Source of the DNA: JAIBDK01 sp965261915
GTDB taxonomy: Bacteria > Pseudomonadota > Gammaproteobacteria > Arenicellales > Poriferihabitantaceae
Assembly: GCA_965261915.1 (NCBI GenBank)
Contig: CBDHDW010000013.1
Span: forward strand, 372,001 to 436,000
DNA length: 64,000 nucleotides
Direction of reading: 5' to 3'
Part shown: in pieces, positions 52,873 through 62,300 of the stretch
Layout of the letters: every line of letters begins with the position of its first letter
Position numbering within the stretch: the first letter of the stretch is position 1
Notes under the pieces: generated by a model
The model's input: only the letters and a program-made list of their open reading frames with translations
Databases searched by the model: none
What the model was told of the DNA's origin: nothing
Program-made: the position numbers and the translations under genes

Positions 52873-53100
52873 ATGAACACCCTTGCTTTTGATACGCACG
52901 GATTCGTTAAGCGACTGACTGCGGCGGGTATGCCAGAGGCACAAGCTGAAGTACTTGCTGAAGAGCAAACCAACCTGATTGGAAACAATCTCGCAACCAA
53001 GTATGACCTTGAGATTCTCAAGCGGGACCTAACGATCCGTCTTGGCAGTATGTTAGTGGCAGGTATTATTGTTGTTACGGCACTCGTTAAGTTATTGTAA
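52873..53100 (+). CDS. Small membrane protein, DUF1640/CCDC90-like
   Basis: A 75-residue protein starting at ATG 52873 behind GGATCGGAAA. It begins MNTLAFDTHGFVKRLTAAGM, then EAQAEVLAEEQTNLIG and a short coiled-coil, and ends in one membrane helix (MLVAGIIVVTALVKLL). This is the plan of DUF1640-type proteins, which resemble the mitochondrial CCDC90 proteins. The coiled-coil is shorter than in relatives I recall. A longer reading from 52789 would add 28 unlikely residues. Confidence 0.7.
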   Translation: MNTLAFDTHGFVKRLTAAGMPEAQAEVLAEEQTNLIGNNLATKYDLEILKRDLTIRLGSMLVAGIIVVTALVKLL

Positions 53101-53440
53101 GTTTACACAGACACTGACAGTTAGTCGCCGTGTTACACATACTAGGCACGCATAAACAACGCCTATTGCTTTAACGGCGTTTGGAGCAACCCGGTTTTCC
53201 CTCTAATGACTATAGATTGCGGTTATATGCGCTCCATCGGCTTATTCAGTTCTGGTCGCTGTTGGTAATCGAGGTCGATTCGGACAATAGGCAAGCTATG
53301 CAGATACGCTGCTACGGTCATCGGAAAATTTTCAATTCTCCATTAGAGCTATGCTACAGTAACGCTATCGAGCGGAGTGCTTATACATTCTACAGGTTAA
53401 GCCGTGCAAAAAACAAATCGTGCAAATAACCTATCAAACT
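53101..53440. other. Non-coding interval before the autotransporter
   Basis: No gene or RNA is recognised. An 82-codon frame at 53181-53429 has no family features and is probably chance. Confidence 0.45.
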
Positions 53441-53454
53441 GGAGGAGATTCCGA

Positions 53455-54877
53455 ATGAAATCATCATTTTCCATAAAAACCCTTAATAATCATATAGTTA
53501 CCCCTCCATCAAACATTATGGCAGTCTTTAGCCAGTCTTGGTAATTACAAAAACACCCTACTTCTTTTTATTTTAAGTCTGGCTTTTGTTCTGCCAGTAA
53601 ATGCTCAAGGTGCTAACCCAACAGACCTCTGTTCGCGTAACGCAATAGTTAAGAATAATATCGTCTCCGCAGTGAGTGGCAAAACTAGTTGTGCAGACAT
53701 TACTCCGACAGATTTGGCAGGAATTGACAGGTTAGCTTTTTTGTATATCGATATTGCTCCCGGACAACCTTCGTTGAACATAGTAGATCATGGAGGTCTA
53801 AGTAATGGTGATTTTGCTGGCTTAACAGGACTAACAAGTCTTAAATTAGAATTCAACCGATTAACAACCTTACCCGCTGATATATTCTCTGGGCTATCAG
53901 CCTTAGAAACACTCAGATTAAAGAACAATCAACTCACCACCTTGCCATCGGGAGTTTTCGCGGGCTTAACCAGTTTGACAACCCTCAATTTATTGGGCAA
54001 CCCACTGCCTGCTTCGCTCCCTGCAAGCCTGTTTGCCGATGTGCCACGAAACGCAATAACCTTTCCCACGGGAACCACGATTAACGCCGCAGTGCCAACA
54101 ACCGCAGGCACCATTGCTAATATTACTGACCTCGTGGTAAATGGCAGTCCTCAAACTGTAGATGTGGCGGATAAATTCAGCGACACAGGCGATACCTTGA
54201 CCTTTTCCGTAATGTCTGGAGATACTAACATCGCAACCGTTGGAGTTAGCGGTAGCACCATAACCATTACGCCCGTAGCCATAGGAACAACAACCATCAC
54301 CGTCACTGCCACCGATACAGCAGAGCAAACGGTTACGCAAACCTTTATGGTCAGCGTTAATGCGGCAGACAGCACAGCCCCCATCATCACCCTAACTGGT
54401 GATAACCCACAGACTATTGAACTGGGCGCAGGATACACCGAGCTTGGCGCATCAGCTGATGGTGGTTCTACTGTATCCATTGATTCATCTGCATTCACTG
54501 ATGCTGTAGGAACATACATCATTACCTACACGGCAACTGATGGCACAAACCCAGCCACAGTCACCAGAACTGTCAACGTAGTGGATACCACCGCCCCGAT
54601 GATCAGCATCAGCCTCGCCGCAGTAACGGCAACAGCGGGCACTGCTATTGCGGATATAACCGTCAGTTCAACAGGCGGCACGGTTGCCAGCTACAGCATC
54701 GACCCAACCATTGGTAATGGACTGTCATTTAGCACCGCCACTGGCACCATATCGGGCGCGCCAACGGCGGCGGCAGGTTCAATTACCTACACCATCACTG
54801 CCACCAATGCCAGTGATACGGACACTGCGACAGTAGCCATCACCGTTAATGCGCCAAAATTAGATACCCCGACGTAA
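53455..54877 (+). pseudogene. LRR/Ig-like autotransporter, N-terminal half (frameshifted)
   Basis: The gene starts at ATG 53455 with a strong site GGAGGAG at 53441-53447 (MKSSFSIKTLNN). It runs into a stop at 53542, shifts by one base and continues with a signal-peptide core (TLLLFILSLAFVLPVNAQG). From about 53780 come leucine-rich repeats (LTSLKLEFNRLTTLPADIF and two more), of the style seen in animal LRR proteins. Three Ig-like modules follow (Big2-like, DUF5011-like with GYTELGASADGG, and a putative-Ig with STATGTISG). The frame ends at 54877, where a one-base slip separates it from the second half. Confidence 0.7.
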
Positions 54878-54891
54878 AAGCAACCGAAACT

Positions 54892-56613
54892 GTGCGGGTT
54901 ATGGAGAAGACGATTATGGTTGGTGGCAGTGAGGTTGTGGTTGCAAGCAGAGAGATTGAAGTTGAAGTGGCGACCGTTGGAGATAAAAAAATCACTCGTT
55001 TTCATGCTCGCGACGTATCCACTGCACAATTGCGAATAATAGCGAACAAGACAGTTGCTATGGATGGCATTGATTTAACCGATGAACCAAGCATTGACAG
55101 CACGATTACTCCGACTTTGGCGGTGAATACGGTGGTTGATATTTCGATGGATGAGGGAGAATGTCCTGCCAAAGGATGTGAAGTTACCTTGTCTTATGAA
55201 GCAAGCGATGAACAAGCAGGCAAAGACTTGTATGTCTTTCACTATGATGGGGCAAAGTGGGAAACCTTGCCACATGTTAGCCGTGATACCATAAATCGCA
55301 AGGTGACAGCCCTTGCCACGAGCTTTTCGCCACTCGCATTGTTTAATGTAAGCAGAGCGGACAAACTGGCTAAACAACTGAACGAGAAGATTTTGCCACG
55401 TCTTATCCAGACCATGCTTGCCAGCACCCGCTCAGCGGTGAATCATCGTATTGATGCTACTTTCTCAGGCAACCCACAAGCGGGCAGTTACCGGTTCGAT
55501 GGTCAGACGCTGGAGTTAGATGGTGATACTTCTCTGTCCGCCAACCTGGAAGACTTGTTAGAGCAGAAATTGCCCACCTATGTCAGGGCACTGCAAGACG
55601 AGACCATGGACTTGAAACAGATGCTCGGCAATTCATCCTTTGTACTGCCACTGAATGCGTTAGACGGCAATGGTTCTGGTTCTGGTGCGACCATATGGGG
55701 CAGTGGCGATTACAGCAATCTGAGTGATGATGGCTGGAAAGGCGATGTGTTTAGTTTTCAACTCGGTGTCGATCAGCGTATGAAAGATGATTTACTGGCG
55801 GGTGGTTTGGTGTCGTGGAGTGAAGGCGATGTCGATTATACGCTGGGTGGTGAGAGTGGTGAATACCAGCACCAAATAACCAGCATACATCCGTATATGG
55901 CGCACTCGCGAGATGGCGTTGAGTTGTGGGGCAGTGTTGGTTATGGTCGAGGCAAGCTGGCAATAAAACAGCAAGAAGACCACCAACGCACGAGCGACAC
56001 GCGCTTGTTATCGTTGTCGGCAGGTGTTTCTGGGGAGTTATCAGAATCGGGTCAATCGGGTTTGAATCTGAAGAGTGATATCGCGCTGGCGCAGATTGAC
56101 ATTGATGGTTCTGCGGACAATCGCATTGCGGCTGATAAACTTTCCAGCCAACGGCTGCGTTTGGTGCTGGAGGTTGAGCAGGAGCATCAACTGGCATCTG
56201 GGGGACAATTCAAGCCATCGCTGGAAATCGGTGCGCGCTATGATGGTGGTGCTGGCAATTCGGGAGTTGGTGTGATACTTGGTTTCGGTGGGCGCTACGC
56301 CAATACCACTGGATTGAGCGTGGAAGGCAAGGTACACAGCCTGGTCGGTCGCAATAATTATAAAGAATGGGGCGTTTCTGGTGTTATACGGCAACAAACC
56401 GGGATTAATGGACAGGGCTTATCGTTTAGTCTGAGCCCGAGCTATGGCGCGACTGGCAACAGTGCAAATCAGGTATGGGAACGAAAACTATCCGATGGAA
56501 ATAACCGCGATGACGATTATCGAGCGCGAATGGAGGTTAATATCGGCTATGGACTCGGAAGGTGTCAACCTCATATGGACAGTTATTTTAAAGATAACAT
56601 CTATTTCACATAA
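54892..56613 (+). pseudogene. Autotransporter C-terminal half, beta-barrel cut by IS3
   Basis: In the next frame the protein continues PDVKATETVRVMEKTIMV. A passenger/linker region (SYEASDEQAGKDLYVFHYDGAKW) follows, then an autotransporter barrel domain from about residue 260 of this part (WGSGDYSNLSDDGWKGD, then repeated amphipathic strands). It enters the IS3 element after IGYGLGR; the last 16 residues are IS-encoded and the terminal barrel strands are missing. Export or folding should fail. The intact ancestor would have been a surface protein of about 1050 residues or more, perhaps binding host molecules (inference). Confidence 0.72.
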
Positions 56614-57668
56614 CCAGCGGCCGTGAGTGTCGGGAAGTTAACACGGTCGCAACGCATGGTCCCATCATTGCTGGACTCTACGGGGTTGATTGCCACTGTT
56701 GCTGGTGGCAATGATGCTCTCGGTCGTCCTCGAACAAAGCGTTCGGGGTTCTGCCGGTAACGTTCATCAAGCGCTCGCTGCTTTTGCTCGACCACGTCAC
56801 GATATCGTCCTGTAAAGACCTGTTCCGGGGTAAACCCTGCCAGCCCACTGTGATGGTGTTTGAAGTTGTACCAGTGGAAATAACCTTCACACCAGAGCCG
56901 CGCGTGTGACATCGTGTCAAAGCGACCGGGATAATCCGGTTGGTATTTCTGCGTCTTAAACTGACTTTCACTGAACGCATTATCATTGCTCACTCGAGGG
57001 CGGCTATGGCTACAGGTAACATCCCATTCTCGCATCAAGTCCAAATACCCGTGAGCGATCATCGGTGAACCACGATCCTGGTGTAGGGTAAGTTGACCAG
57101 GCTCAATACCATAGCCGGTGGTGGCCTCGTCCATCAGCTGCTTGGCTAGCGCGCTATTTTCCTTGCGTGAAACCATCCAGGCCACGACAAAGCGGCTGAA
57201 CAGGTCGAGCACCACATATAGTGATAAGTAGATGCCCCGTCGCACCAGCGGCAGTTTCGTAATATCCCATGTCCAGACATCGTGCGGGCCCGTGGCTAAC
57301 AGCCGCGGTATGGCATGGTGCTGTGCAGGCCGCTGATTGCGCCGATCACCGGTCTCCTGCAGGCTGCGAAGTAGCCGGTGCAGGGTGCTCACCGAACACA
57401 GATATTGCTCCTGCTCAAGCAGGCGGTGATAGACCTCAGCGGGTGGCTGATCACAATAAGGTTCACTGTGCAGCGTATCGATTACCGTTGCGCGTTCCTC
57501 GGCACTCAGTGCTCTCGGTTGCACAGCGTACTGCCGAGAACGTTGCGGCTCTAGATCACTGTCAGCTCGTTTTCTGTGCGCATAAACCCTGCTGCGATTG
57601 AGTCCCAGCGCACGGCACGCTTGCGACAATGACCGTCTTGCAGGGCGATGGGTAATCACGTTATTCAC
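56601..57668 (-). CDS. IS3-family transposase OrfB
   Basis: A 355-residue integrase-core transposase. An N-terminal HTH_21-like region (SLSQACRALGLNRSRVYAHRKR, cited in part) precedes the DDE core: VWTWDITKL, LHQDRGSPM and NDNAFSESQFKT. The start GTG at 57668 overlaps the orfA stop, as is usual in IS3 elements where OrfAB may also be made by frameshifting. Confidence 0.93.
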   Translation of the reverse strand: MNNVITHRPARRSLSQACRALGLNRSRVYAHRKRADSDLEPQRSRQYAVQPRALSAEERATVIDTLHSEPYCDQPPAEVYHRLLEQEQYLCSVSTLHRLLRSLQETGDRRNQRPAQHHAIPRLLATGPHDVWTWDITKLPLVRRGIYLSLYVVLDLFSRFVVAWMVSRKENSALAKQLMDEATTGYGIEPGQLTLHQDRGSPMIAHGYLDLMREWDVTCSHSRPRVSNDNAFSESQFKTQKYQPDYPGRFDTMSHARLWCEGYFHWYNFKHHHSGLAGFTPEQVFTGRYRDVVEQKQRALDERYRQNPERFVRGRPRASLPPATVAINPVESSNDGTMRCDRVNFPTLTAAGYVK

Positions 57669-58069
57669 ACATCCTTCCCACTGCGTAAACGATCGAGCAT
57701 CGACAAGGCTTTTTTTTGCAAATCCAGACAGTCGTTGGCAATCTCCAACTTGCGGTTCAGGCGATTGTTTTCTTTCTCAAGCGGCTCGATGCGCCGTTGA
57801 GCCGGTGTCTTCGAGGGTGCCGGGCCGGGAGCACTCTTGCTCAGGCCAGCAACCCCGTTTTCGGCATACTCGCGGCGCCAGGCGGAGAGTTGATTGCGGT
57901 AGAGTTTCTCACGGCGTAACAGAGCACCCAGTTCACCGTGCTTACAGGCGTCAGCTTCGACCATCATGCGTAGCTTATACTCCGGCTTGAACTGGCGACG
58001 CGTGCGTTTCTCCAGTGCGGGCTCTGGTGTGACTTGTGTATTGAGTGGATCTGAGTGTGCTTTTGGCAT
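57665..58069 (-). CDS. IS3-family transposase OrfA
   Basis: A 134-residue DNA-binding subunit. The helix-turn-helix region RRQFKPEYKLRMMVEADACK and RNQLSAWRREYAENG is followed by a leucine-zipper coiled-coil (IEPLEKENNRLNRKLEIAN). Together with OrfB it forms the active transposase. Confidence 0.9.
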   Translation of the reverse strand: MPKAHSDPLNTQVTPEPALEKRTRRQFKPEYKLRMMVEADACKHGELGALLRREKLYRNQLSAWRREYAENGVAGLSKSAPGPAPSKTPAQRRIEPLEKENNRLNRKLEIANDCLDLQKKALSMLDRLRSGKDV

Positions 58070-58143
58070 TGTGTGGTTCCTGCATCCATAGCCCTGAAAT
58101 CTATGTTATCCCAAACAGGGAGTGTATGGGATCAGGTTGACAC

Positions 58144-58284
58144 ACAGGGGGTGTGGCTATCATCTGCGCTTCTGGAAGCGGTAATAACGGTAGCGCCTTC
58201 GACAGCGAGCATATTGGATGCAGCCAAACCGATTCCTGAGGTGCCGCCGATGACAATGGCTTTTTTGTTTTCAAATTTCGACAT
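58144..58284 (-). pseudogene. N-terminal stub of a short-chain dehydrogenase
   Basis: ATG at 58284 opens MSKFENKKAIVIGGTSGIGLAA, the NAD(P)-binding start of an SDR enzyme. After about 45 codons it reaches the IS3 end. No catalytic Tyr-Lys part is present. A C-terminal SDR scrap on the same strand occurs far away at 28260-28340, but there is no proof they belong together. Confidence 0.7.
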
Positions 58285-58382
58285 TATTTAATCTGCATTT
58301 TCTCTAGTAAAGGTTTGAAGAACCTTAAACCATTGCATCGAAAATTAAAACCCTTGATGGTCGGAGAATCAATTTAAGAGTT

Positions 58383-59249
58383 TCAAACCAATGACATATT
58401 GTCGATCAGTCGAATCTGACCCAGGTTTAATGCGATCAGCGCACGCGGCCAGGATAGCTCAATCTCAGGGGTTTCGGTGGTCCAATTTTTTTCGTCCCGG
58501 ATTGCGGCGTATTCGAGCACGAATTCAGAGTGATTCAGTATCTCAACCATTGACGCTTCAAGCGTTTTAGCATTTCGAATTCCCTGTTGCCAGTTCTGCT
58601 TCGCTAAACTCAAGGCTTGATAGATTTTACCAGCAAGACGTTTTTCATTTTCTGTGAGCCGTTGATTGCGTGACGACATGGCCAAGCCATTTTCCTCGCG
58701 AATGGTGTCACAGACGATGATCTTGATTAGGATCTCATCGGCGGCTAATAAACCGGCAAGACTTTTGATCACCAGGGTCTGCTGAAAATCTTTTTCACCC
58801 AAGTAAGCATTGCAGCTTCCCGAGGTTCTGAATAGTTTATCGACGATGGTGACAACGCCTTCCAGATGTCCTGGCCTGAAGGCACCTTCCAGATCGAGTG
58901 CCGCTTTCCCTAAGTTTAATTTTGGGGTATTAGTGAGATCATTCGCATCTCGAAAAAACTGCGCTAAAATCCCGGTAAACACCATATCGCAACCGATGGC
59001 TTTCAACTTTTGCAAATCATCTGCATAGGTGTCGGGATAATGATGCAAATCGCTGGCATTGTTAAACTGCAGTGGATTGACGAAGATGCTGACGATACAA
59101 ATATCATTATCCTGTATTGCTTTTGAAATCAGTGATAAGTGCCCCTCGTGTAATGCCCCCATCGTCGGTACGAAGCCGATTGTTTTTCCCTGACTTCTTG
59201 CCCGGTCACACCACAGCAGTGCTTTTTGGGGGGAGTCTAGAGATTCCAT
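58383..59249 (-). CDS. panC: Pantothenate synthetase
   Basis: Condenses pantoate and beta-alanine with ATP, the last step of pantothenate (vitamin B5) synthesis. The 288-residue protein has the HIGH-type nucleotide motif in TMGALHEGHLSL (30-41), YLGEKDFQQ, and the second motif MSSRNQRL. ATG at 59249 is the only sensible start. It lies 21 bases downstream of the gph-type gene and is the last of four co-directional genes. panB is not adjacent. Confidence 0.95.
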   Translation of the reverse strand: MESLDSPQKALLWCDRARSQGKTIGFVPTMGALHEGHLSLISKAIQDNDICIVSIFVNPLQFNNASDLHHYPDTYADDLQKLKAIGCDMVFTGILAQFFRDANDLTNTPKLNLGKAALDLEGAFRPGHLEGVVTIVDKLFRTSGSCNAYLGEKDFQQTLVIKSLAGLLAADEILIKIIVCDTIREENGLAMSSRNQRLTENEKRLAGKIYQALSLAKQNWQQGIRNAKTLEASMVEILNHSEFVLEYAAIRDEKNWTTETPEIELSWPRALIALNLGQIRLIDNMSLV

Positions 59250-59270
59250 GGTTACTGATATACAGCGGTG

Positions 59271-59936
59271 TTACAGGGTAAGGGCTTTTATTAATTCGCT
59301 TGGCTGATCTATCAATAGATCAGCTCCCCAATCAGCTGGATTTTCGTCAAAGGGTATATAGCCATACGAGACCGCAATGGTAGACATTTTTGCCGCTTTT
59401 CCAGCCAAAATATCCCGCTCATCATCGCCCACATAAATGCAGCGATTTGGAGCTGTATTCATTTCTCTACAGGCGTACAACAATGGTTCTGGATGCGGCT
59501 TTTTAACCTTAAGCGTGTCGCCCGCAACCACGATTGACGGCCGATGTGACAGGCTCAGCTCATTTAACAGCTGGGTAGTCGGCGCGGCGGGTTTATTGGT
59601 GACAATGCCCCATTTTTTTCCGCTGAATTCAATCTGATCAATAGTTTTTTCCATGCCATCGAAAAAACCGGTGAACTGTGAAATATTAGCGAGATAAAAC
59701 TCAATCATTTCACCCCAGAGTGATATCGCCTCATCTGATTGTGGCTGGCAGCGAAATGCCAAACAGACCATCACCATCGCGCCCTTGGAAACGAAAGGGC
59801 GTAAGGTTTCGGTGGGTAACTCAGCCTTTCCGTGGCTCAATAAAACCTGATTCAGGGCATTGCAAAGATCAAGGTGGGTATCCAGAAGGGTGCCATCGAG
59901 GTCGAACAGGACCGCGTCGATATTGGGAAAATTCAT
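59271..59936 (-). CDS. gph: HAD phosphatase, phosphoglycolate phosphatase type
   Basis: A 221-residue HAD hydrolase. Motif I is FDLDGTLLDT with Asp11 and Asp13, motif II is the threonine of GIVTNKP, and motifs III/IV are KKPHP and GDDERDI. Its position after ubiG and its length fit Gph, which removes phosphoglycolate formed during DNA repair. In some genomes the same slot is assigned N-acetylmuramate-6-phosphate phosphatase (MupP), so the substrate is not certain. It overlaps the ubiG stop by four bases. Confidence 0.88.
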   Translation of the reverse strand: MNFPNIDAVLFDLDGTLLDTHLDLCNALNQVLLSHGKAELPTETLRPFVSKGAMVMVCLAFRCQPQSDEAISLWGEMIEFYLANISQFTGFFDGMEKTIDQIEFSGKKWGIVTNKPAAPTTQLLNELSLSHRPSIVVAGDTLKVKKPHPEPLLYACREMNTAPNRCIYVGDDERDILAGKAAKMSTIAVSYGYIPFDENPADWGADLLIDQPSELIKALTL

Positions 59937-60649
59937 TGTCGAACTGTGTGGGCAATATAATTTATATCGAGGCCAGGGCCTAATCGATACGTTTGCAAGA
60001 TCGGGTTGTAATGCATGCCGATCAAATCCTTGGTCTCAAGACCGCTTTGTTCACACCAGTTGTGAAGCTCACTGGGTCGAATAAACTTCTCGTATTGATG
60101 AGTCCCTTTTGGCAGTAAATTTAATACGTATTCGGCACCAACTATGGCGAACAAGAACGATTTTGGGTTTCGGTTTAAAGTCGAGAAGTAGACCGCGCCA
60201 CCCGGCTTAACCAGTCTGCAACAGGCTTCAACTATACTGGCCGGATCAGGGACGTGTTCAAGCATTTCCATACAGGTGACGATATCCCATTCTTCAGGCC
60301 TTTGGTCCGCCAGGTCTTCAGCTGTTATTTGTTGATAGTCAATGGATTGTCTGGTTTCCAGTGCATGGAGTTTTGCAACCGTTAGGGGCGCTTCGCCCAT
60401 ATCGATAGCGGTGACCGTCGCGCCTTTTTCCGCCATGGATTCGGCGAGTATGCCACCACCGCAGCCTACATCCAGTACATCCTGGTTTTCCAACGGCGAA
60501 TGTTTTCGAATGTAGTTTAGTCTTAGCGGGTTGATCTGGTGGAGGGGTTTAAATTCACTCTCTTTGTCCCACCAGCGAGAGGCCAACTCGCTGAATTTGC
60601 GAATTTCCTCATCGTCAACATTACTGGATTGTTTCGAATTTTCTGTCAT
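59933..60649 (-). CDS. ubiG: Ubiquinone biosynthesis O-methyltransferase
   Basis: SAM-dependent methyltransferase that carries out both O-methylation steps of ubiquinone synthesis. From ATG 60649 it has 238 residues. FSELASRWWDKESEFKPLH and INPLRLNYI are the UbiG signature; the SAM loop is LDVGCGGGILAE and the later EMLEHVPDP and KPGGAVYFSTLNRNPKSF fit. An upstream start at 60688 would overlap the previous gene and lacks support. Its presence implies aerobic respiration with ubiquinone. Confidence 0.95.
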   Translation of the reverse strand: MTENSKQSSNVDDEEIRKFSELASRWWDKESEFKPLHQINPLRLNYIRKHSPLENQDVLDVGCGGGILAESMAEKGATVTAIDMGEAPLTVAKLHALETRQSIDYQQITAEDLADQRPEEWDIVTCMEMLEHVPDPASIVEACCRLVKPGGAVYFSTLNRNPKSFLFAIVGAEYVLNLLPKGTHQYEKFIRPSELHNWCEQSGLETKDLIGMHYNPILQTYRLGPGLDINYIAHTVRQ

Positions 60650-60653
60650 CTGT

Positions 60654-61967
60654 TCAGCTCGCAATTTGTGAGCCCCATTCCAACGCAAGAGCCGATATCC
60701 GGGATTGTTCCAGAGTTGTCAGATTACGCTCATTGAGCAATCGATGTCCATTGACCCAGAGGTCTGTGACACTGTCTCTCGTTGCACTATAAATTAATTG
60801 GCTAACCGGATTATAAACCGGTTGGGTCGCAATATCGGACAAGTTGAACGCACATAGATCAGCAAGTTTTCCGGCTTCGATAGAGCCAATACGATGCTCC
60901 AGTCCGAGCGTCCGGGCGCTGTCCAACGTTGCCATTTTAAGGGTTGAATACGCATCCAGTGCAGTGGCTGAATTGGCCACAACTTTGCTAAGTAAAGAGG
61001 CTGATCGCATTTCCGATACCATGTCCAGATCGTTGTTGCTTGCAGCGCTATCGGTACCCAGTGCAACGTTAACTTCTGTTTTTTGCAATTCGTTTACCGG
61101 GCAAAAGCCACTGGCGAGTTTCATGTTTGCTTCTGGGCAGTGAACGACGTGGACACCACGTTGTGCCAGAGTCTCGATTTCTCCAGGCAATAACTGAGTC
61201 ATGTGCACTGCCATCAATTTGGGGCTGAGTAATCCAAGTTGCTCGAGGCGTTCCAGCGGTCTGACTCCATATCTTGCAGTGGATTCTTCGATCTCGTGCG
61301 CTGTTTCATGCAAGTGTATGTGAATGCCGCAGTCGAGTTCGTCGCTAAGGGTAGCGATTTTTTCAAACGGTTGATCTGATACGGTATAGGGTGCGTGGGG
61401 TGCAAACACAGCATTGACCAGATTGGAATGGCGAACAGAGTCACGCACTTCCAAACCCTTGGCGATGTATTCATCCGCGTTTTCGGCCCAAACCGTCGGA
61501 AAATCGATCACGATCATGCCAATGGTGCATCGAAGTCCGGCTTGTTGAGCGCTTTTGGCAACCACATCCGGAAAGAAATACATATCGTTGAAGCAAGTTG
61601 TACCGCTTCGTATCATTTCCGCGCAAGCAATGTCTGTTCCAGCTTTAACGAAGGACTCGTCTACCCATTTCGCTTCTGCAGGCCAAATGTGTTCCTGCAA
61701 CCATTGCATTAACGGAAGATCGTCAGCATAGCCCCGAAACAGCGTCATCGCGGCGTGTGTATGGGTGTTGATCAGGCCGGGTGTCAGTAAATGCTCCGGT
61801 AATTCAACGACTTCGGCGGCTTCATACTGCTGCTTCAGCATAGCAGTTTCTCCAACTTCGAGGATCTCACCATGATTAATGGCGACTGAATGATTTTCCA
61901 GCGTACTATTTTGTTTGTCAACGGGAGCAAGCCATTTTGGCGTGATCAACAGGTCTATAGATGTCAT
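60654..61967 (-). CDS. mtaD: TRZ/ATZ-family amidohydrolase, MTA/SAH deaminase type
   Basis: A 437-residue metal-dependent deaminase of the amidohydrolase superfamily. Metal ligands are in NTHTHAAMTLFRG (His69, His71), HIHLHET (His), the later H in VHMTQL-type wording and GTDSAASNN (Asp). This subgroup deaminates 5-methylthioadenosine or S-adenosylhomocysteine. The ubiG neighbour, whose product is S-adenosylhomocysteine, fits that role, and the same pairing is known in Pseudomonas. It starts the four-gene run with gaps of four bases or overlaps. Confidence 0.88.
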   Translation of the reverse strand: MTSIDLLITPKWLAPVDKQNSTLENHSVAINHGEILEVGETAMLKQQYEAAEVVELPEHLLTPGLINTHTHAAMTLFRGYADDLPLMQWLQEHIWPAEAKWVDESFVKAGTDIACAEMIRSGTTCFNDMYFFPDVVAKSAQQAGLRCTIGMIVIDFPTVWAENADEYIAKGLEVRDSVRHSNLVNAVFAPHAPYTVSDQPFEKIATLSDELDCGIHIHLHETAHEIEESTARYGVRPLERLEQLGLLSPKLMAVHMTQLLPGEIETLAQRGVHVVHCPEANMKLASGFCPVNELQKTEVNVALGTDSAASNNDLDMVSEMRSASLLSKVVANSATALDAYSTLKMATLDSARTLGLEHRIGSIEAGKLADLCAFNLSDIATQPVYNPVSQLIYSATRDSVTDLWVNGHRLLNERNLTTLEQSRISALALEWGSQIAS

Positions 61968-62007
61968 ATGCAGGGTACGGAATCTTTAAGAATTCAGATA
62001 GCGGATT

Positions 62008-62300
62008 TTAGTGGAATTTTTGAATTTTGGGCGGTTTTTGATAAATAAGCCGAATCATGCAGAATCCGGCTAGAAAACCACCAATCTGTGCTCAGAATGC
62101 AACACCTCCTTCGGTACTGAATTGAAGAGACAGAAACCCGCTCACCAATTGTAAACCGAACCAGATGCCAAGTATGAACATCGAGGGGACCACAGCGCTC
62201 CAGGATTGAGCGCCAGTCTGGCAGATATTATTTGCAACGTCCAAATTACCCTGACCAAACAACGCCCCTGGAATGACCCCATATCGCTCGTGTTCAAGAA
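62008..62300 (-). pseudogene. Rhomboid protease remnant with premature stop
   Basis: The minus strand reads ILEHERYGVIPGALFGQG, AVVPSMFILGIWFGLQLVSG and GGVAF. An in-frame TGA at 62092-62094 stands where rhomboids have a tryptophan, and reading then continues AQIGGFLAGFC. The normal WAHIGGF motif holds the catalytic histidine, which here is Gln. The N-terminal two thirds with the active serine are absent. It is doubly dead. Confidence 0.6.

Larger units (their letters stand above)
56562..58143 (-). mobile_element. IS3-family element
   Basis: About 1582 bp with ends GTGTCAACCT at 56562 and its complement ending at 58143; inner end sequence (GATAACAT.TATTTCA) also matches. Flanking triplets (aag, aca) are not duplicated. 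The left flank is the broken autotransporter and the right flank a broken SDR gene, so it marks a rearrangement. Confidence 0.88.

Noticed and set aside
53181..53429. 82-codon ORF
   Set aside because: No ribosome site, no recognisable family and composition unlike a protein.
53455..54890. Programmed frameshifting in the autotransporter
   Set aside because: No slippery heptamer or downstream structure is evident at either shift, and the barrel is also cut by IS3.
28260..58284. One SDR gene split by a 30-kb insertion (C-terminus at 28260, N-terminus at 58284, same strand)
   Set aside because: The fragments are too short and generic to show they come from one gene, and about 180 middle residues are missing.
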